Shown: positions 11,455 to 23,032 of the stretch, piece by piece
Layout: the number at the start of each line of letters is the position of its first letter
Position numbering within the stretch: position 1 is the stretch's first letter
Source of the DNA: Erpetoichthys calabaricus
Taxonomy: Eukaryota > Chordata > Cladistia > Polypteriformes > Polypteridae
Length of the DNA stretch: 64,000 bases
Assembly (NCBI RefSeq): GCF_900747795.2
Contig: NC_041402.2
Span: 179,930,875-179,994,874, forward strand
Direction: 5' to 3'
Made by a program: the position numbers and the translations under genes
Notes under the pieces: model-generated
The model's database searches: none
What the model was told of the DNA's origin: nothing
What the model saw: the letters and a program-made list of their open reading frames with translations, nothing else

Positions 11455-12000
11455 ACTGTATCTGATCACCAGGGTGTCGATCTGCAAGTGGGACCCCCCA
11501 TCACTCCACTTGTTGATTTCTTATGTAGGTCACACTAGCAGCACCGATTTTCAAGGAGGACCCTCAACCCCTCGCTCATCGATTTCATATTTGATCATGA
11601 TGGCATGGTCTCCAAGGGGGATACCCACCCCCTTGCTTGTTGACAGTGAGGGTGTCAGTTTCCAAGGGGTTCCCCCCAGCCCCTCGCTTGTCAGTTTCAT
11701 ATCCGATCGCAAAAGGCGCCATTGTCTATGGAGGACCCCATCACCTCACTCGTTGATTTCTTATGTGATCCCGAGGGTGCCAATTTATAAAGGGGGATCT
11801 CCACACCCTTGCTTGTCAATTTCATATCCGATTGCAATTGTGCCAATCTCCAAAGGGCTAATCCCCCTACTCGCCATACCATTCGTAGATTTCCTATGTG
11901 ATTCTGATGGCACTGATCTCCACCCTCATTTTGATTTGATATCCGATCATAAATGTGTTGATCTCCAAGGGAGAATTCCTTCATCAGTTTCAGTTACGGA
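11455..12000. repeat. Tandem repeat, period about 69 bp
   Basis: About eight diverged units built around TCATATCCGATC, a variable CTCCAAGGGG block and CCCCTCGCTTGT. It keeps a 227-codon frame open on the + strand; composition and repeat phase indicate that frame is not a gene. Confidence 0.75.
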
Positions 12001-12043
12001 TCCAATCTAAAAGGGAGACTGTTTTGGATGGCTCTCTTTTTGG

Positions 12044-12260
12044 GAGCTTGCAGCTGAGTCTGCCTAGGGTCATAAAGTACCCTGTGGCCTGCAGGGGGTG
12101 CACCAGCTCTCCAAACCCAACACAGACAGACACCAGGCACAAGTTCAGCAACACATATGGATTTTATTCGTGGGAAACGCTTTTCAGTTGCTTTCCATAG
12201 CACAGTACCCAAGTACAATACAGCACAGTAATATGGCACTCTTCTTCTTAGCAGAAACAT
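12044..12260. repeat. Dispersed repeat shared with 21573-21700
   Basis: The block TTTTATTCGTGGGAAACGCT, followed by TTTCCATAGCACAGTAC, is matched at 21652-21708 (TTTATTCAACTATGGGAAAC onward). Polyadenylation-like reversed TTTATT words suggest a retroelement end on the minus strand. Family not recognised. Confidence 0.45.
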
Positions 12261-13090
12261 AAAAAATAAAGACAGAGACTCACAGGAAAAATAATATAAT
12301 TAATCAATCAATAAACACATATACCGTATATTGTGCAGAAAGAGCAAGATAATACAAATGAACTGAAAAGTGAATAAGCATTGAGTCTGGGACATCAGGA
12401 CGAAGCACTGAATTGCCTGATAGCAACAGCATGCAGAAAAGACCTCCAGGGGTCTTCTTAGCCCACCATAGTGGAATGAGCTCGGAGCTAAAAGAGCTCC
12501 AAGAGAGAGTGCCTCCTGGAGGCGGTTTTATCATGATGGCATCCAATTTTGTCACCATTGTCTCTTCCTCAGCATTTTCCAGCATGTCCAAGGTTGGCCT
12601 TGTGATGGAGCAGACTTTCCTGATACTGTTAAGTGTTGATTGAGCATCAGTTACTTCCCCAGGAGACCACAGTGCAGAACTACTAACCACTTTATGTCCA
12701 TTCCAGAGTTACACACACAGTGTTTCAGGTCCCTTCTTCTCTGTGTGGGCTCTTCTGGTGTGCACTGAGGGTGCTGGGCTGTGACATATTTACGAGATGG
12801 AGCCAGACCCTCGGCTACTGCTGCTCTGCTCTTATTGACGCAGCACATCTGATGTTGGCAGCTTAGACTCCTAACATCTTGTAGTCAACCTGTCACAAAA
12901 GAGGACACCCATCAAAATAAAAGCCCCTACTGTATTTGTCTGCCAGGAAACAAAAGACCACAGAAACAGGTCATAGTGAAATTCAATGAAGCCTGAAAGC
13001 TGCAGCGCTGCTCTAACTAATTAATGTCCTGATCTAATGCAAGCCAAAAGACCTGTGAGATATACACACACAATTATTATATATTATATA
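12261..13090. other. Unassigned; minus-strand 128-codon frame
   Basis: A minus-strand open frame covers 12304-12690. Nothing in it is a motif I can place, and no splice-site pattern or start context supports a gene. A degraded retroelement is the likeliest source. Confidence 0.35.
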
Positions 13091-13095
13091 TTATG

Positions 13096-13126
13096 CAGTA
13101 TATATATATATATATATATGTATACA

Positions 13127-13217
<91 letters not shown>

Positions 13218-13221
13218 CATA
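13096..13221. repeat. (TA)n microsatellite, left half
   Basis: Long TA dinucleotide run directly left of the Tc1 element; the right half is 15531-15566. Confidence 0.95.
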
Positions 13222-13223
13222 TA

Positions 13224-15523
13224 CTGCTGAAAAAAATGAAAGGACCCCTTTTTAATGAGAGTATAGAATCAAGTCAATGACACTTGTGGGCTATTGATCT
13301 GGTCAGTTAAGTAACAGAGGGGCTTGTTAATCAGTTTCAGCTGCTTTGGTGTTCATGAAATTACCAAAAGGTGCACTAAAGGGGCAACAATGAGACGACC
13401 CCCAAAACAGGAATGAATCGTTTAACAGGTGGAGGGAGGCACTGACATTTCTCCCTCCTCATCTGTTTTGTCACTCGTTTTCCATTTGGCTACGGTCAGT
13501 GCCACTACAGGTAGCATGAGGCGATACCTGGACCCTACAGAGGTGGCACAGGTAAGATGGCACATCAATATGTACCATTGCCAGAAGGTTTGCTGTGTCT
13601 CCCAGCACAGTCTCAAGGGCATGGAGAAGATTCCAGGAGACAGTCAGTTACTCTAGGAGAGCTGGACAGAGCCCCTCATAGAAGGTCCTTAACCCATCAG
13701 CAGGACACACCGGTATCTGCTCCTTTGGGCAAGGAGGAACAGGATGAGCCCTGCCAGAGCCTACAAAATGACCTCCAGCAGGCAGACCACTGGTGTGAAT
13801 GTCTCTGACCAAACAATCAGAAACAGACTTCATGAGGGTGGCCTGAGGGCACGACATCCTCTAGTGGGCTCTGTGCTTACTGCTCTCCCGGCCCCATGGA
13901 GCTCGATTGGCATTTGCCATAGAATACCAGAATTGGCAGGTCCACCACTGGTGCCCTGTGCTTTTCACAGATGACAGCAGGTTCACCCTGAGCACATGTG
14001 ACAGATGTGAAAGGGTCTGGAGAAGCCGTGAAGAACGTTATGCTGCCTGTAACATCGTTCACCATGACCGGTTTGGTGGTGGGTCAGTGATGGCATATCG
14101 GGGGAGGCATATCCATGGAGGGACGCACAGACCTCTACAGGCTAGACAGCAGCACAATGACTGCCATTAGGTATTGGGATGCAATCCTTGGACCCATTGT
14201 CAGACCCTGTGCTGGTGCAGTGAGGTCCTAGGTTCCACCTGGTACACGACAATGCCTGGCCTCATGTGGCAAGAGTATGCAGGCAGTTCCTGGAGGATAA
14301 AGGAATTGATACCATTGACTGGCCCCCACGCTCACTCGCCTGACCTCAGTCCATTGGAGAGAGGCCAGCTGTGCTTAGCACATGACTGGAAACTGCTGGT
14401 AGATATTGGCCAACAGTTGGTGTTTCCCCCAGAGATTGCCACTACTACCTTAAGACCTGACATGGTGCTCTGGTCGTTACATTATCAAGCTCACTGTACC
14501 CTGGGAGGATTCCATGGATGAGGCATACGAGCGGAAATATTTACACTATGCTGAGTTAGCTGCTGAAGTGCAACATCGCGGCTGGACCATGGAAGTTCAC
14601 CCAGTGGAAGTTGGATGAAGAGGGTTTGTGGCAACATCTACCATCAAACTGCTGAGAGACCTGGGAATTAGGGGCCAGAGCCAGTGCACAGCCATCAAAG
14701 CTGCATCAGAGGCAGCGGAGAGAAGTAGCCAGTGGCTTTGGATGAAGAGGAATGCCCCCTGCTGGACCCCCAAGTAACAAACTTAGGCTGCCATACATAG
14801 GTTCATGAGATGTCAGTCATTTGACACTAAAGCGACTCTCATGACTAATTTGGAATGGGACGCAAGCTTAGGGCTGATCACCCTATAGCTGGCCGCCTCT
14901 GGTGAGGGTGTATAGTGTGAAAGGCTGAAACACCCCATGAGCCAGAGGAACACTACTGATGATGAGTCCCAATATTCTACAAACTTCTCCAAGTCTACCA
15001 TTCCCCATTCACTGACAAGCGTAACTGAACCTATTGTACGTGCTTACACAAAGATAGTAACATCTCATTCTGTGTTTCGTAATCTCCAATAGAACACCTC
15101 TGGGTGGGACATTATGTTTCAGTCCATCTGGCACCTCAGACTGTCCAGGAGCTCAGTGATGCCCTGGTCCAGATCTGGGAGGAGATCCCCCAGGACACCA
15201 TCCGTTGTCTCATTAGGAGCATGACCGTCCCAAACACTGTCAGGCATGCATACAAACACGTGGGGGTCATACAAACTACTGAGTACGATTTGGAGTTGCT
15301 GCAATGAAATTTTGGCAAAATGGACCCGCCAGCCGCATCATTTTTTCACTTTGATTTTCGGGGTGTCGTTGAATTCAGCCCTCTGTAGGTTGATCATTTT
15401 CATTTCCATCCTTTCGTTCCTAACACATTACCATATCAGTACATATCAGTAGAGATATCCAGCAGGATTTTTTTCCCATTGCGATCTGATGTGTTTTCAA
15501 AGTGTTCCTTTAATTTTTTTGAG

Positions 15524-15526
<3 letters not shown>
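13224..15526 (+). mobile_element. Tc1/mariner transposon, dead, with internal insert
   Basis: Ends are inverted repeats: CTGCTGAAAAAAATGAAAGG at the left and the complement CCTTTAATTTTTTTGAGCAG at the right, in TA-rich flanks. A Tc1-like transposase relic lies on the + strand: VSDQTIRNRLHEGGLRARHP (helix-turn-helix side, about 13798-13858), LFTDDSRFTLS with the first catalytic Asp (13961-13993), RYAACNIVHHDRFGGGSVM (14037-14093), then WPPRSPDLSP-type sequence at about 14320-14350. The remaining C-terminal part resumes at about 15091 (EHLW) and runs through ALVQIWEEIPQDTIR (15164-15208). Frame breaks and a 730-bp insert make it inactive. Two TA-target elements in this window sit in (TA)n runs. 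Confidence 0.9.
14357..15090 (+). pseudogene. Non-LTR retrotransposon fragment nested in Tc1 element
   Basis: Splits the Tc1 transposase codons between SPDLSP and EHLW. It carries + strand coding pieces including HDWKLLVDIGQQLVFPPEIA, RPDMVLWS, an LTVPWEDSMDEAYERKY segment and VATSTIKLLRDLGI. I associate this series with the C-terminal region of certain animal non-LTR elements; the RPD...E arrangement could be a PD-(D/E)xK-type endonuclease remnant, but that is unproven. Coding ends near 14777, followed by a 3' untranslated tail. A short CCAAT/CCATT duplication may flank it. Confidence 0.5.

Positions 15527-15530
<4 letters not shown>

Positions 15531-15566
<36 letters not shown>
15531..15566. 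repeat. (TA)n microsatellite, right half
   Basis: Continuation of the TA run interrupted by the Tc1 element. Confidence 0.9.
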
Positions 15567-15569
<3 letters not shown>

Positions 15570-16155
15570 GATTGGCATTCTCGATGTGATAAACAAGCCT
15601 TATTGTAGATGCAAACGATTAAAGGTACGTCAAGATCCTGAGGCAGTGCTCTAAGTTTGATCCTGTTAGTATCTAAGAATTTGATTCCAACAAGATCTCA
15701 CGGATCTGCCCTTTTTGCTCCTAAAGCAGTCCTATCGGATCAGAGTGTCTTGCACCGTTACTCTCTTGAGTGCTGATCCTGTCATATTCCCGTCACCTGT
15801 ACTGGTACCCTCAAGTCTGATCCTGTGACATCTTAGGAGCCTGCAGTTCTACCCTCATTGTACTTTGCTTCAGTACAAACTCTATACCATCCTGCTTTGT
15901 GTCTTTAAAGAAATCCTTTATTTGCAGTGCGTCCATCAAATCAGCTCCTACTCCACCTTGGGATTTGTTATAATGTGGATGCTCTCAACATATAAAAAGG
16001 TGTGAGACCAGTAAAAGCTCAATAATCCAGGCCACAAGTGTCGCCAGCCTGCTCAGACATGGCCTCACCCCAGACAGACAGTCCCCAACTACCACAGGCA
16101 GGCTTTGGTCTGCATATGTCTAAAATAAGGCATGGCTTTAAAAGTTCAAATTATA

Positions 16156-16690
16156 CAGGGTGGCGTAGGGAAACAGGAAATTTTCAATTGACGTTCAATG
16201 CACGAATAAACACATTACAAAATACATTTAATAATGACATATACTGTACAGGATATGCAATTAATAATGGTAATCAAAATTAATTTTTTGTTTTGACGAA
16301 AACATCAGGAAGGTGTTGTCCATTTCTCCGTAGACATTCTGACAGCCTGTTGTGGAAATTCTGCATGTCAAGAGGAATGCCAGTGATTTCCTCTTCAATC
16401 CTCCTTTTTAGTTCAGCAATGGCAGCAGGACGTGTGCGGTAAACTTGGCTTTTATGATGTCCCCACAGATAAAAAAAAAATCACAAACAGCGAGATCTGG
16501 GGATCGTGGAAGCCATGGAATGTCACCTTTCAAACAATCGTCAAAGACCTGCCATCAATTGTCAGGCAGTAGGCGAAGTGAGGTCCACCTTGGGACTTCT
16601 TTTTTTAAGGTTGGACACTTTTCTTCAAAATTCCATACCCATGTTGTAATCGCATGGGCAGACGGGACACAATCATGATGCCCTAATGAT
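16156..16690 (-). pseudogene. Mariner/IS630-type transposase C-terminal relic
   Basis: Left end CAGGGTGGCGTAGGG follows a TA dinucleotide. On the minus strand the sequence reads FLWG-like then SQVYRTRPAAIAELKRRIEE (about 16445-16385) and NGQHLPDVFVKTKN (about 16330-16288), the usual tail of mariner-like transposases found next to IS630/DDE_3 families. Frame breaks are present and the N-terminal half is lost or unrecognisable. Confidence 0.65.
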
Positions 16691-16889
16691 GCCGAAATTC
16701 CCTTTGCACAGCAGTCACCCTATCTCTATTCTTATTAAAGGCTTTCACTCGATGCGCACTGCTCCACTGGTCCATTATAACTCATGACAAGGGGTTCTAA
16801 ACGAGGTTGCATTGGTCCCAAACAACTGCTGACGCCCCAGGGTCACCAACACCTAGATCCCCTTTTGAGTCTGACCCTGTATTTTAACT

Positions 16890-17060
16890 GTAGAATTTAG
16901 ATAAAGAACACTCACAATAGAAATGCAAACTCCAACAGTCAATGGAGACACTTGCTCTCCAGCCTCATATCTACAGGCTGAGGGTGGACCTTTGGTGGTG
17001 ACATCAATGAGGCCCCGCCTCTTGTGGCTCCACCCACACAGCACAAGGAACACAGGAGAA
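16890..17060 (-). repeat. LTR-like promoter module, copy 1
   Basis: Shares GGCCCCGCCTCTTGTGG and the following CCAC-rich block with 24418-24450. In the copy at 24300 a TATA-like word lies about 40 bp away on the minus strand. Interpreted as two copies of one LTR-like fossil family. Confidence 0.4.
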
Positions 17061-17436
17061 CAACACTAAATACACAGAAGCTAAATAATAAATAAACAGA
17101 ATATTAACAAAATTTATATAATCAATGAAAATAGATAATAATAGTAAATCAGAAATAACAAAAGGGACACAAGAAATAAAAATAAAATATGTTCTGTCTG
17201 AAACATGACAGGCTTTTAGCAGTTTCAGAGCCTGATCCTGTAAGATTTCAGTAATATGCCCCGTTTATTTCCAAGTCAGGTTCTTTCAGATCGTCGTTTC
17301 CAGCAGCTTTCTGATTCGGTCACATTCTCCTATCCCATATCTTTAACTTTTTTGAAGTCTGATCCTGTCAGATTTTACAAAAACATGCAAATTACCTGCT
17401 ATGGTTGATTCTGTCAGATATAGATGTGCTAAAGTG
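17061..17436. other. AT-rich DNA plus relics of the 15.6-22.8 kb repeat
   Basis: AT-rich to about 17200, then three copies of the CTGATCCTGT word. No gene. Confidence 0.5.
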
Positions 17437-18303
17437 CAGGGGTGTCGAACTCCGGTCTTCGAGGGCCGCAGTGGCTGCAGGTTTTTATTCTAACCATCTT
17501 CTTCATCAATGAGCAGGTTTTGCTGCTAATTAACTTCTTTTACTGTAGTTTTATTTTACTTGACTCGGGCCCCTTTGTTGTTTCCTTAATAAGCAACCAA
17601 ACAATAATGAGACCCAAAACATGCCGCCACACAACCAGCTCACCTGTGCCCATCACACAGTATCTGAAAATAAAGAAAGGTGAAGGTCTCGGTAAGAGTG
17701 ATCTGCTCAGGTCACCAAAACATTTTGACCGTGCTCTTAGTGAGAAGATAAGCAAAATGACCCCTTTTATTGGCTAACATAAAGATTACAATATGCAAGC
17801 TTTCGAGGCAACTCAGGCCCCTTCTTCAGGCAAGATGTAATTACATCTTGATTACATCTTAACTTCTAACTACATCCATAATGGCTAACATGGTACAACA
17901 CCCTAGTACTACAGACAGTGTTCTTAGAAACACGAAAATCAAGTTTTGGTAATGTCTGTTATGGAAGAATGAGAGCAGCAACAAGCCATGAAATTGAATA
18001 ATGGGTTTAATTAACAGCAAGAATTAGCTTCTCATTAAGAAACTGGTTGGAGTGAAATTGTTGGGGTTTGAAGACCCAATTTAGCTGGTCACCTGTTGGC
18101 TCACTTCACATCTCGTTTCTGTTTGGCTGCCATTTAATGAGGAAAAGAATCAACTCAGAGGACCGAATCCTTAAAAACAGGTGTATTACAATGAAGGGAA
18201 AAGAAATTAATTAGCAGTGAAAATGGGTCACAGATTAGAAAAAGGGTTAGAATGAAAACCTGCAGCCAGTGTGGCCCTCCAGGCCCGGAGCTGGACACCC
18301 CTG
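17437..18303. mobile_element. hAT-type palindromic element, 867 bp
   Basis: Left end CAGGGGTGTCGAACTCCGG and right end GAGCTGGACACCCCTG are inverted repeats, as in the 38408 copy. It contains additional sequence near 17630-17900 not present in the 679-bp copy. Flanking 8-mers CTAAAGTG and GTTTAGTG agree at 5 of 8, so a target duplication is only suggestive. Confidence 0.75.
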
Positions 18304-18309
18304 GTTTAG

Positions 18310-18552
<243 letters not shown>

Positions 18553-18554
18553 CT

Positions 18555-18702
18555 CACAGGTGGCGCAGTGGTAGTGCTGCTGCTTTGCAGTAAGGAGACT
18601 GTGGAAGATTGTGGGTTCGCTTCCCGGTTCCTCCCTGTGTGGATAGCGCTTTGAGTACTGAGAAAAGCGCTATATAAATGTAATGAATTATTATTATTAT
18701 CT
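18555..18702 (+). mobile_element. SINE B (short tRNA-derived)
   Basis: Pol III promoter boxes are clear: A box TGGCGCAGTGG at 18561-18571 and B box GGTTCGCTTCC at 18614-18624. The body is short and ends GCGCTATATAAATGTAATGA plus an ATT tail. A second copy lies at 61204-61355. It differs from SINE A in its 3' half. Confidence 0.8.
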
Positions 18703-18821
18703 ATCTAGATAGACTCCTGAGATTTTTTTTTGTGAGGAGTTGTACGTGTGACCTGGGCTGAAACAGAGTCCAGTTTTGTATTATTTTAAGGCTGATGATG
18801 CCCATGCATGGACTGGAATTG

Positions 18822-18823
<2 letters not shown>

Positions 18824-18903
<80 letters not shown>
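18824..18903. repeat. (AT)n microsatellite
   Basis: About 80 bp of AT, immediately left of a TA-target MITE. Confidence 0.95.
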
Positions 18904-18906
<3 letters not shown>

Positions 18907-19851
18907 TGGAACCTCAGTTCACAAGCATAATTCGTTCCAAAACTCTGGTCGCAAACCGATTTGGTCATGAACAGAAGCAATTTCTTTTTACATACAATAG
19001 GATTGTATGTAAATACAATTAATCTGTTCCAGACCATACAAACTGTATGTAAATATATATTTTTTTAAAGTTTTTAAACACAAATATAGTTAATTAAACC
19101 ATAGAATGCACAGCGTAATAGTAAACTAAATGTAAAAACATTGACTAACACTGAGAAAACCTTGAAAACTGCGGTGGGTTGGCACCCTGCCCAGGATTGA
19201 TTCCTGCCTTGTGCCCTGTGTTGGCTAGGATTGGCTCCAGCAGACCCCTGTGACCCTGTGTTCGGATTCAGCAGGTTGGAAAATGGATGGATGGAAACCT
19301 TGAACAACAGAGAAAGCTAACACTGCAATAGTTCGTGCTATAGCACTACCAACCGCTGGCTAAAAACACTTTTTTTTTAATGAGTTTTAAGCACAGGTAA
19401 AAAAATGAACATTTGAAAAAATCTGGAATTTAATAAACCACCAAGAAAAGTAACATTGCAACAATGCACGCTACGAACTGATCGCTGTAAACAGAAGTGA
19501 AAACAAAATCAAGCCCAGTGCATTCTTTAACTGCCTTCCTACCTTATGCGTCCAGCCCTCTCTCTCGCGCTGCCTGTGTGTGTGCGTCTGTCTCTCTCTC
19601 ACGCTGCCTGTGTGTGTGTGTGTGTCTCTCTCTCGCATGTGTGTGTGTGTGTCGCGCTCTCTCGCTCTCTCTCTCTTGCTTGCTGCACAGGAAATGCACA
19701 GGGAGAGACTGAACACGTAGAATCGAAAGGGAAACTGACTTGTTCGTATACCAAGTGTGTGGTCGTGAACCGAGGCAAAAGTTTGGCAAACTTTTTGGTC
19801 ATAAACCGATTTGTACGTGTACCGAGACGTTCGTGAACCGAGGTTCCACTG
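18904..19851. mobile_element. Mariner-type MITE in (TA)n, with nested SINE
   Basis: Ends CAGTGGAACCTCAGTTCAC and the inverse GTGAACCGAGGTTCCACTG, flanked by TA on both sides. No transposase is present. The interior holds a SINE A fragment (19167-19294) and a CT/GT-rich low-complexity stretch (19555-19680). Typical of non-autonomous Tc1/mariner derivatives. Confidence 0.9.
19167..19294 (+). mobile_element. SINE A 3' fragment, 10-bp TSD
   Basis: 5'-truncated SINE A bounded by AAACCTTGAA at 19157-19166 and 19295-19304. It was inserted after the MITE. Confidence 0.85.
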
Positions 19852-20107
19852 TATACATATATCTGGGTTTCTATTTTTCGTCCTTTTTTTTCTTCATAAT
19901 TTGATTTTGTCTTGTCACAGGATTATTTATATGTTTTTGTGCATCCTTTTTAAATCAATAACTGTTTTTTTTTTTCACTATTCTATAGTGGAATAATAAA
20001 ATTTCCTGTTGTTTTGAAAATCTGCCTCTCTCATGCCTCTCTTATTACCCCCTCAGTCCTGGTCAGTCCCAAACTACTAGCAGGCCATCTGTTTTAGTAG
20101 ACGGCTT

Positions 20108-20320
20108 GTGACACCCACATCTAAAACATTTACAACTGCGCACACAGTGCAATCATTTCTCAGTTGTGTGAATGCTATTGTCAGACATATTTCTTTTAGA
20201 GAGAAAGAAACATTATTAACTCACGGGCAGTTATACGTTGCGTTGTCACGATGTAATTCCAAACACGGAATCAAAAGTCAATGCAATATCGACGAAAAGG
20301 TAAAAGGAAAAAGAGATTGA
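20108..20320 (+). pseudogene. Helitron helicase C-terminal fragment
   Basis: Reads THGQLYVALSRCNSKHGIK, the conserved last motif of Helitron PIF1-like helicases (rolling-circle transposons), with an open frame of 70 codons ending at a stop at 20318. No upstream helicase motifs are found. Confidence 0.75.
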
Positions 20321-20324
20321 ATAT

Positions 20325-20990
20325 ATGGACATAGGTGATATGACAGAAGTATGTAGATATTGTAAGGCTTTAAAGTTTAAGTCGGAGACTTGTAGATCGT
20401 CTAATTTGTGTTGCCATCAGGAAAAAGTAGTGTTTCTTCCCAATGAAGAGGCATATCCGCGAGAATTAAAAGATTTGTTATTTGGTGAAAGTGAAATCCA
20501 CAATTACTACAGGCAAAATATCTGAATGTACAATAATCTGTTCGCGTCCACAACATTAAGTACTCAGAACGTAGATTTACATGATTCAGGACCATACGCT
20601 ATGAGAATCTGTGGTCCCGCAACAATTAAAGCTACAACAAGTTTAATTTCAGTGAAACCACAATTCAGTCAGGTTTAGATTTATGATCATGGAGAAGCGA
20701 TGCAACATAGAATCGAAAGAGTTAAATGCTTGGATGTATTAGAAATTCTACAGACAATAAAGGATACAAATCCATACGTCCAAAAGTATTGCTCTTTACA
20801 CAACATTCATCTGAAAAACACGGACAAAGAAGTTCTCTTGGATTTCAACAGTCTATGAATCTGAAAGATCACGCTCGCATATATAATAAACCCACATGTG
20901 ATGAAATTGTCAGCAATGATGGTTTTGAAAGACGAAGATATCAAAGACAGAGTTGATATTCATGTTTGTCCAAAAGCACAGCACGATTCG
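20325..20990 (+). pseudogene. Helitron N-terminal domain fragment
   Basis: Starts with EVCRYCKALKFKSE and LCCHQEKVVFLP (zinc-finger-like CxxC and CC positions of the Helitron N-terminal domain), continues in shifted frames with HDSGPYAMRICGPATIKATT and DHGEAMQHRIERV, then NPYVQKYCSLHNI. It is degraded by stops. It lies directly after the C-terminal helicase piece, the reverse of the normal order. Confidence 0.7.
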
Positions 20991-21572
20991 ACGCAAGTGG
21001 CAGATCCAAGAAATGACGAGTGTGTGGGGCCTGCACGAGGGTGGCCGAGCGAAGCAAGCAGGGGACAGAGCCCTCTAGTACTTCTAAGGACAATCCTTTC
21101 ATATTACAGAATTCAACCATCTTTATATCCTTGCAGACACTTCTTGTCACTTCTCTGAAACTTGTGGTTGAAACCTTTAGTCTGAACCCATAATGCCTAA
21201 GGCTACTTACCTACAGAGCATTTACCAGGACTGCTCCAGGCCTACTGCAGAAGCTGTCAGGTTCAACACGAGCCTGATACTGTGAGATCTCATTAATATG
21301 CTGTAATCCTTTTAGATCAGCTGTAATCATGTGGAGTCATATCTTCATGCCTATTAGTTTGAAATCATTTGAGTCTGATCCTGTTAAATCTTAGCATGCC
21401 TGCTTACTTCCTCCTGAGCCTGATCCTGTCTGTTCTTAGTATCACATAGAATTAGGGACTCACACGTCTTATTGAGCAACATCACAATAATCTGCTTATT
21501 CACTTCAAAGAGAGATACTTTCATATCACAGGGTCTTACAACCCTTACCTTCTTGGTGATTTTTCCAATAAC

Positions 21573-21706
21573 ATCTTGTGGACGCCAAGGGGCGTACAGC
21601 TCCCAAACCCCAGATACAACAGACACTGGGCCCAAGTCCAACACACAACACACCTTTATTCAACTATGGGAAACGCTTCTGACTTGTTCCCCACATTGGG
21701 ACAGTA
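21573..21706. repeat. Dispersed repeat shared with 12044-12260
   Basis: GATACAACAGACACTGGGCC onward and TATGGGAAACGCTTCTGAC correspond to the block at 12110-12215. Retroelement end suspected, family unknown. Confidence 0.45.
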
Positions 21707-22250
21707 CAGTCGCGGCCAAACGTTTTGAGAATGACCCAAGTGTTGGTTTTCACAGAGTTTGCTACTTCAGGGTTTTTAGATCTTTTTGTCAGATGTTTCT
21801 ATGATATACTGAAGTAGAATTACAAGCATTTCATATGTTTCAAAGGCTTTTATTGACAATGACATTCAGTTTATGCAAAGAGTTAATATTTGCAGTGATT
21901 TTCAGGACCTGTGCAGTTCGCTCTGGCATTCTGTCAATCAACTTGCGGGCCAAATCCTGACTGATGGCAGCCCATTCTTGTATAATAAATGCTTGGAGTT
22001 TGTCAGAATTGGTGGGGTTTTGTTTGTCCACCCATCTCTTGAGGATTGACTACCAGTTCTCAATGGAGAGTTTCCTGGCTATGGACACCAAATTTCGATG
22101 TTTTGGTCCCTGAGCCACTTAGTTCTCACTTTTGCCTTATGGCCTGGTGCTCCATCATGCTGGATTGTTCATTGTTGGTCACCAAACAGTTCTTGGATGG
22201 TTGGGCGAAGTTGCTCTTGGAGGATGTTTTGGTGCATTAAGGCAATCTGA
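21707..22250 (-). mobile_element. Tc1-like transposon fragment
   Basis: Begins CAGTCGCGGCCAAACG after a TA, then GAGAATGACCCAAGTGTTGG, a well-known fish Tc1-like end. The following sequence is the C-terminal part of the transposase on the minus strand (complement of GACCTGTGCAGTTCGCTCTG and CTGATGGCAGCCCATTCTTG). Truncated near 22250; the other end is absent. Confidence 0.8.
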
Positions 22251-22840
22251 CAGCATCAGTGTCCTACAGCTGTAGTCACCTGGTCACAACACAGATTTGG
22301 TGTCCTGCAGCTGTAGCCTGTCCATATCCTACTGTTTCAGCCAGGGAGATCTGTCTGGTCCATTTTTGCTGCCCACCAGAATTACCCCCAGAGTGCCAGA
22401 ATGCTGCCGTAATCTTCTAGATTTATTCACTCCTGATCCCGTAAGGTCTTAGTAAGCAGCTGCTTTATTTCAGTTAGAGTATCTGGCCTGCTCCTACCAG
22501 TCCTCAGTACCCAGAAGCTTCACATCCAATCTTAATCCTTTCAAATCCCAACACACTACTCATTTAGCCACTTTATACCTCAAACCTGTCAGATCTTGAA
22601 GTTTGGATTCTCCGGAGTTCAGTCTTGTCAGATCTCAGCATGCTTCAGCTTTATTAAAAGAGTCTGATCCTGTCGGCTTTCGGGGTCCCGTTGTTTAAGA
22701 TCCTAGGCTTGTTCTATCAGAGCTGAGATCTATGAGGGGCAGTTATGGATTGAAAGCACCTGCGACTAAAGTTCTGACATAATCACATCACGCTCAATTC
22801 AGTGACCTGATCTTGTAACACAGGGCAATAAGATAAAAAG
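22251..22840. other. Relics of the decayed tandem repeat
   Basis: Contains several CTGATCCTGT/TCAGATCT words but no gene or intact repeat unit. Confidence 0.5.
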
Positions 22841-23032
22841 GGGACATTAGGCACTGCTCTCCTTTCGCACTAAAGTTTGCCACTTGGGACTGATAGAGTT
22901 AATGTCATTATGGCTTTGTGAAGAGGTGTCTGGCAGTGGGTAGCAGCCTCTCCCTCCTGCGTGCTCTCCAGGCGGAGACCCGGGATATCTGCTGGGAGAC
23001 AGTATGCAATGCAACACTGCACATGATGGCCG

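Noticed and set aside
11327-12010. 227-codon + strand frame
   Set aside because: Produced by the 69-bp tandem repeat and an adjoining hAT end.
19544-19836. Cys/Val- and Ser/Leu-rich frames on both strands
   Set aside because: CT/GT low-complexity DNA inside a MITE.
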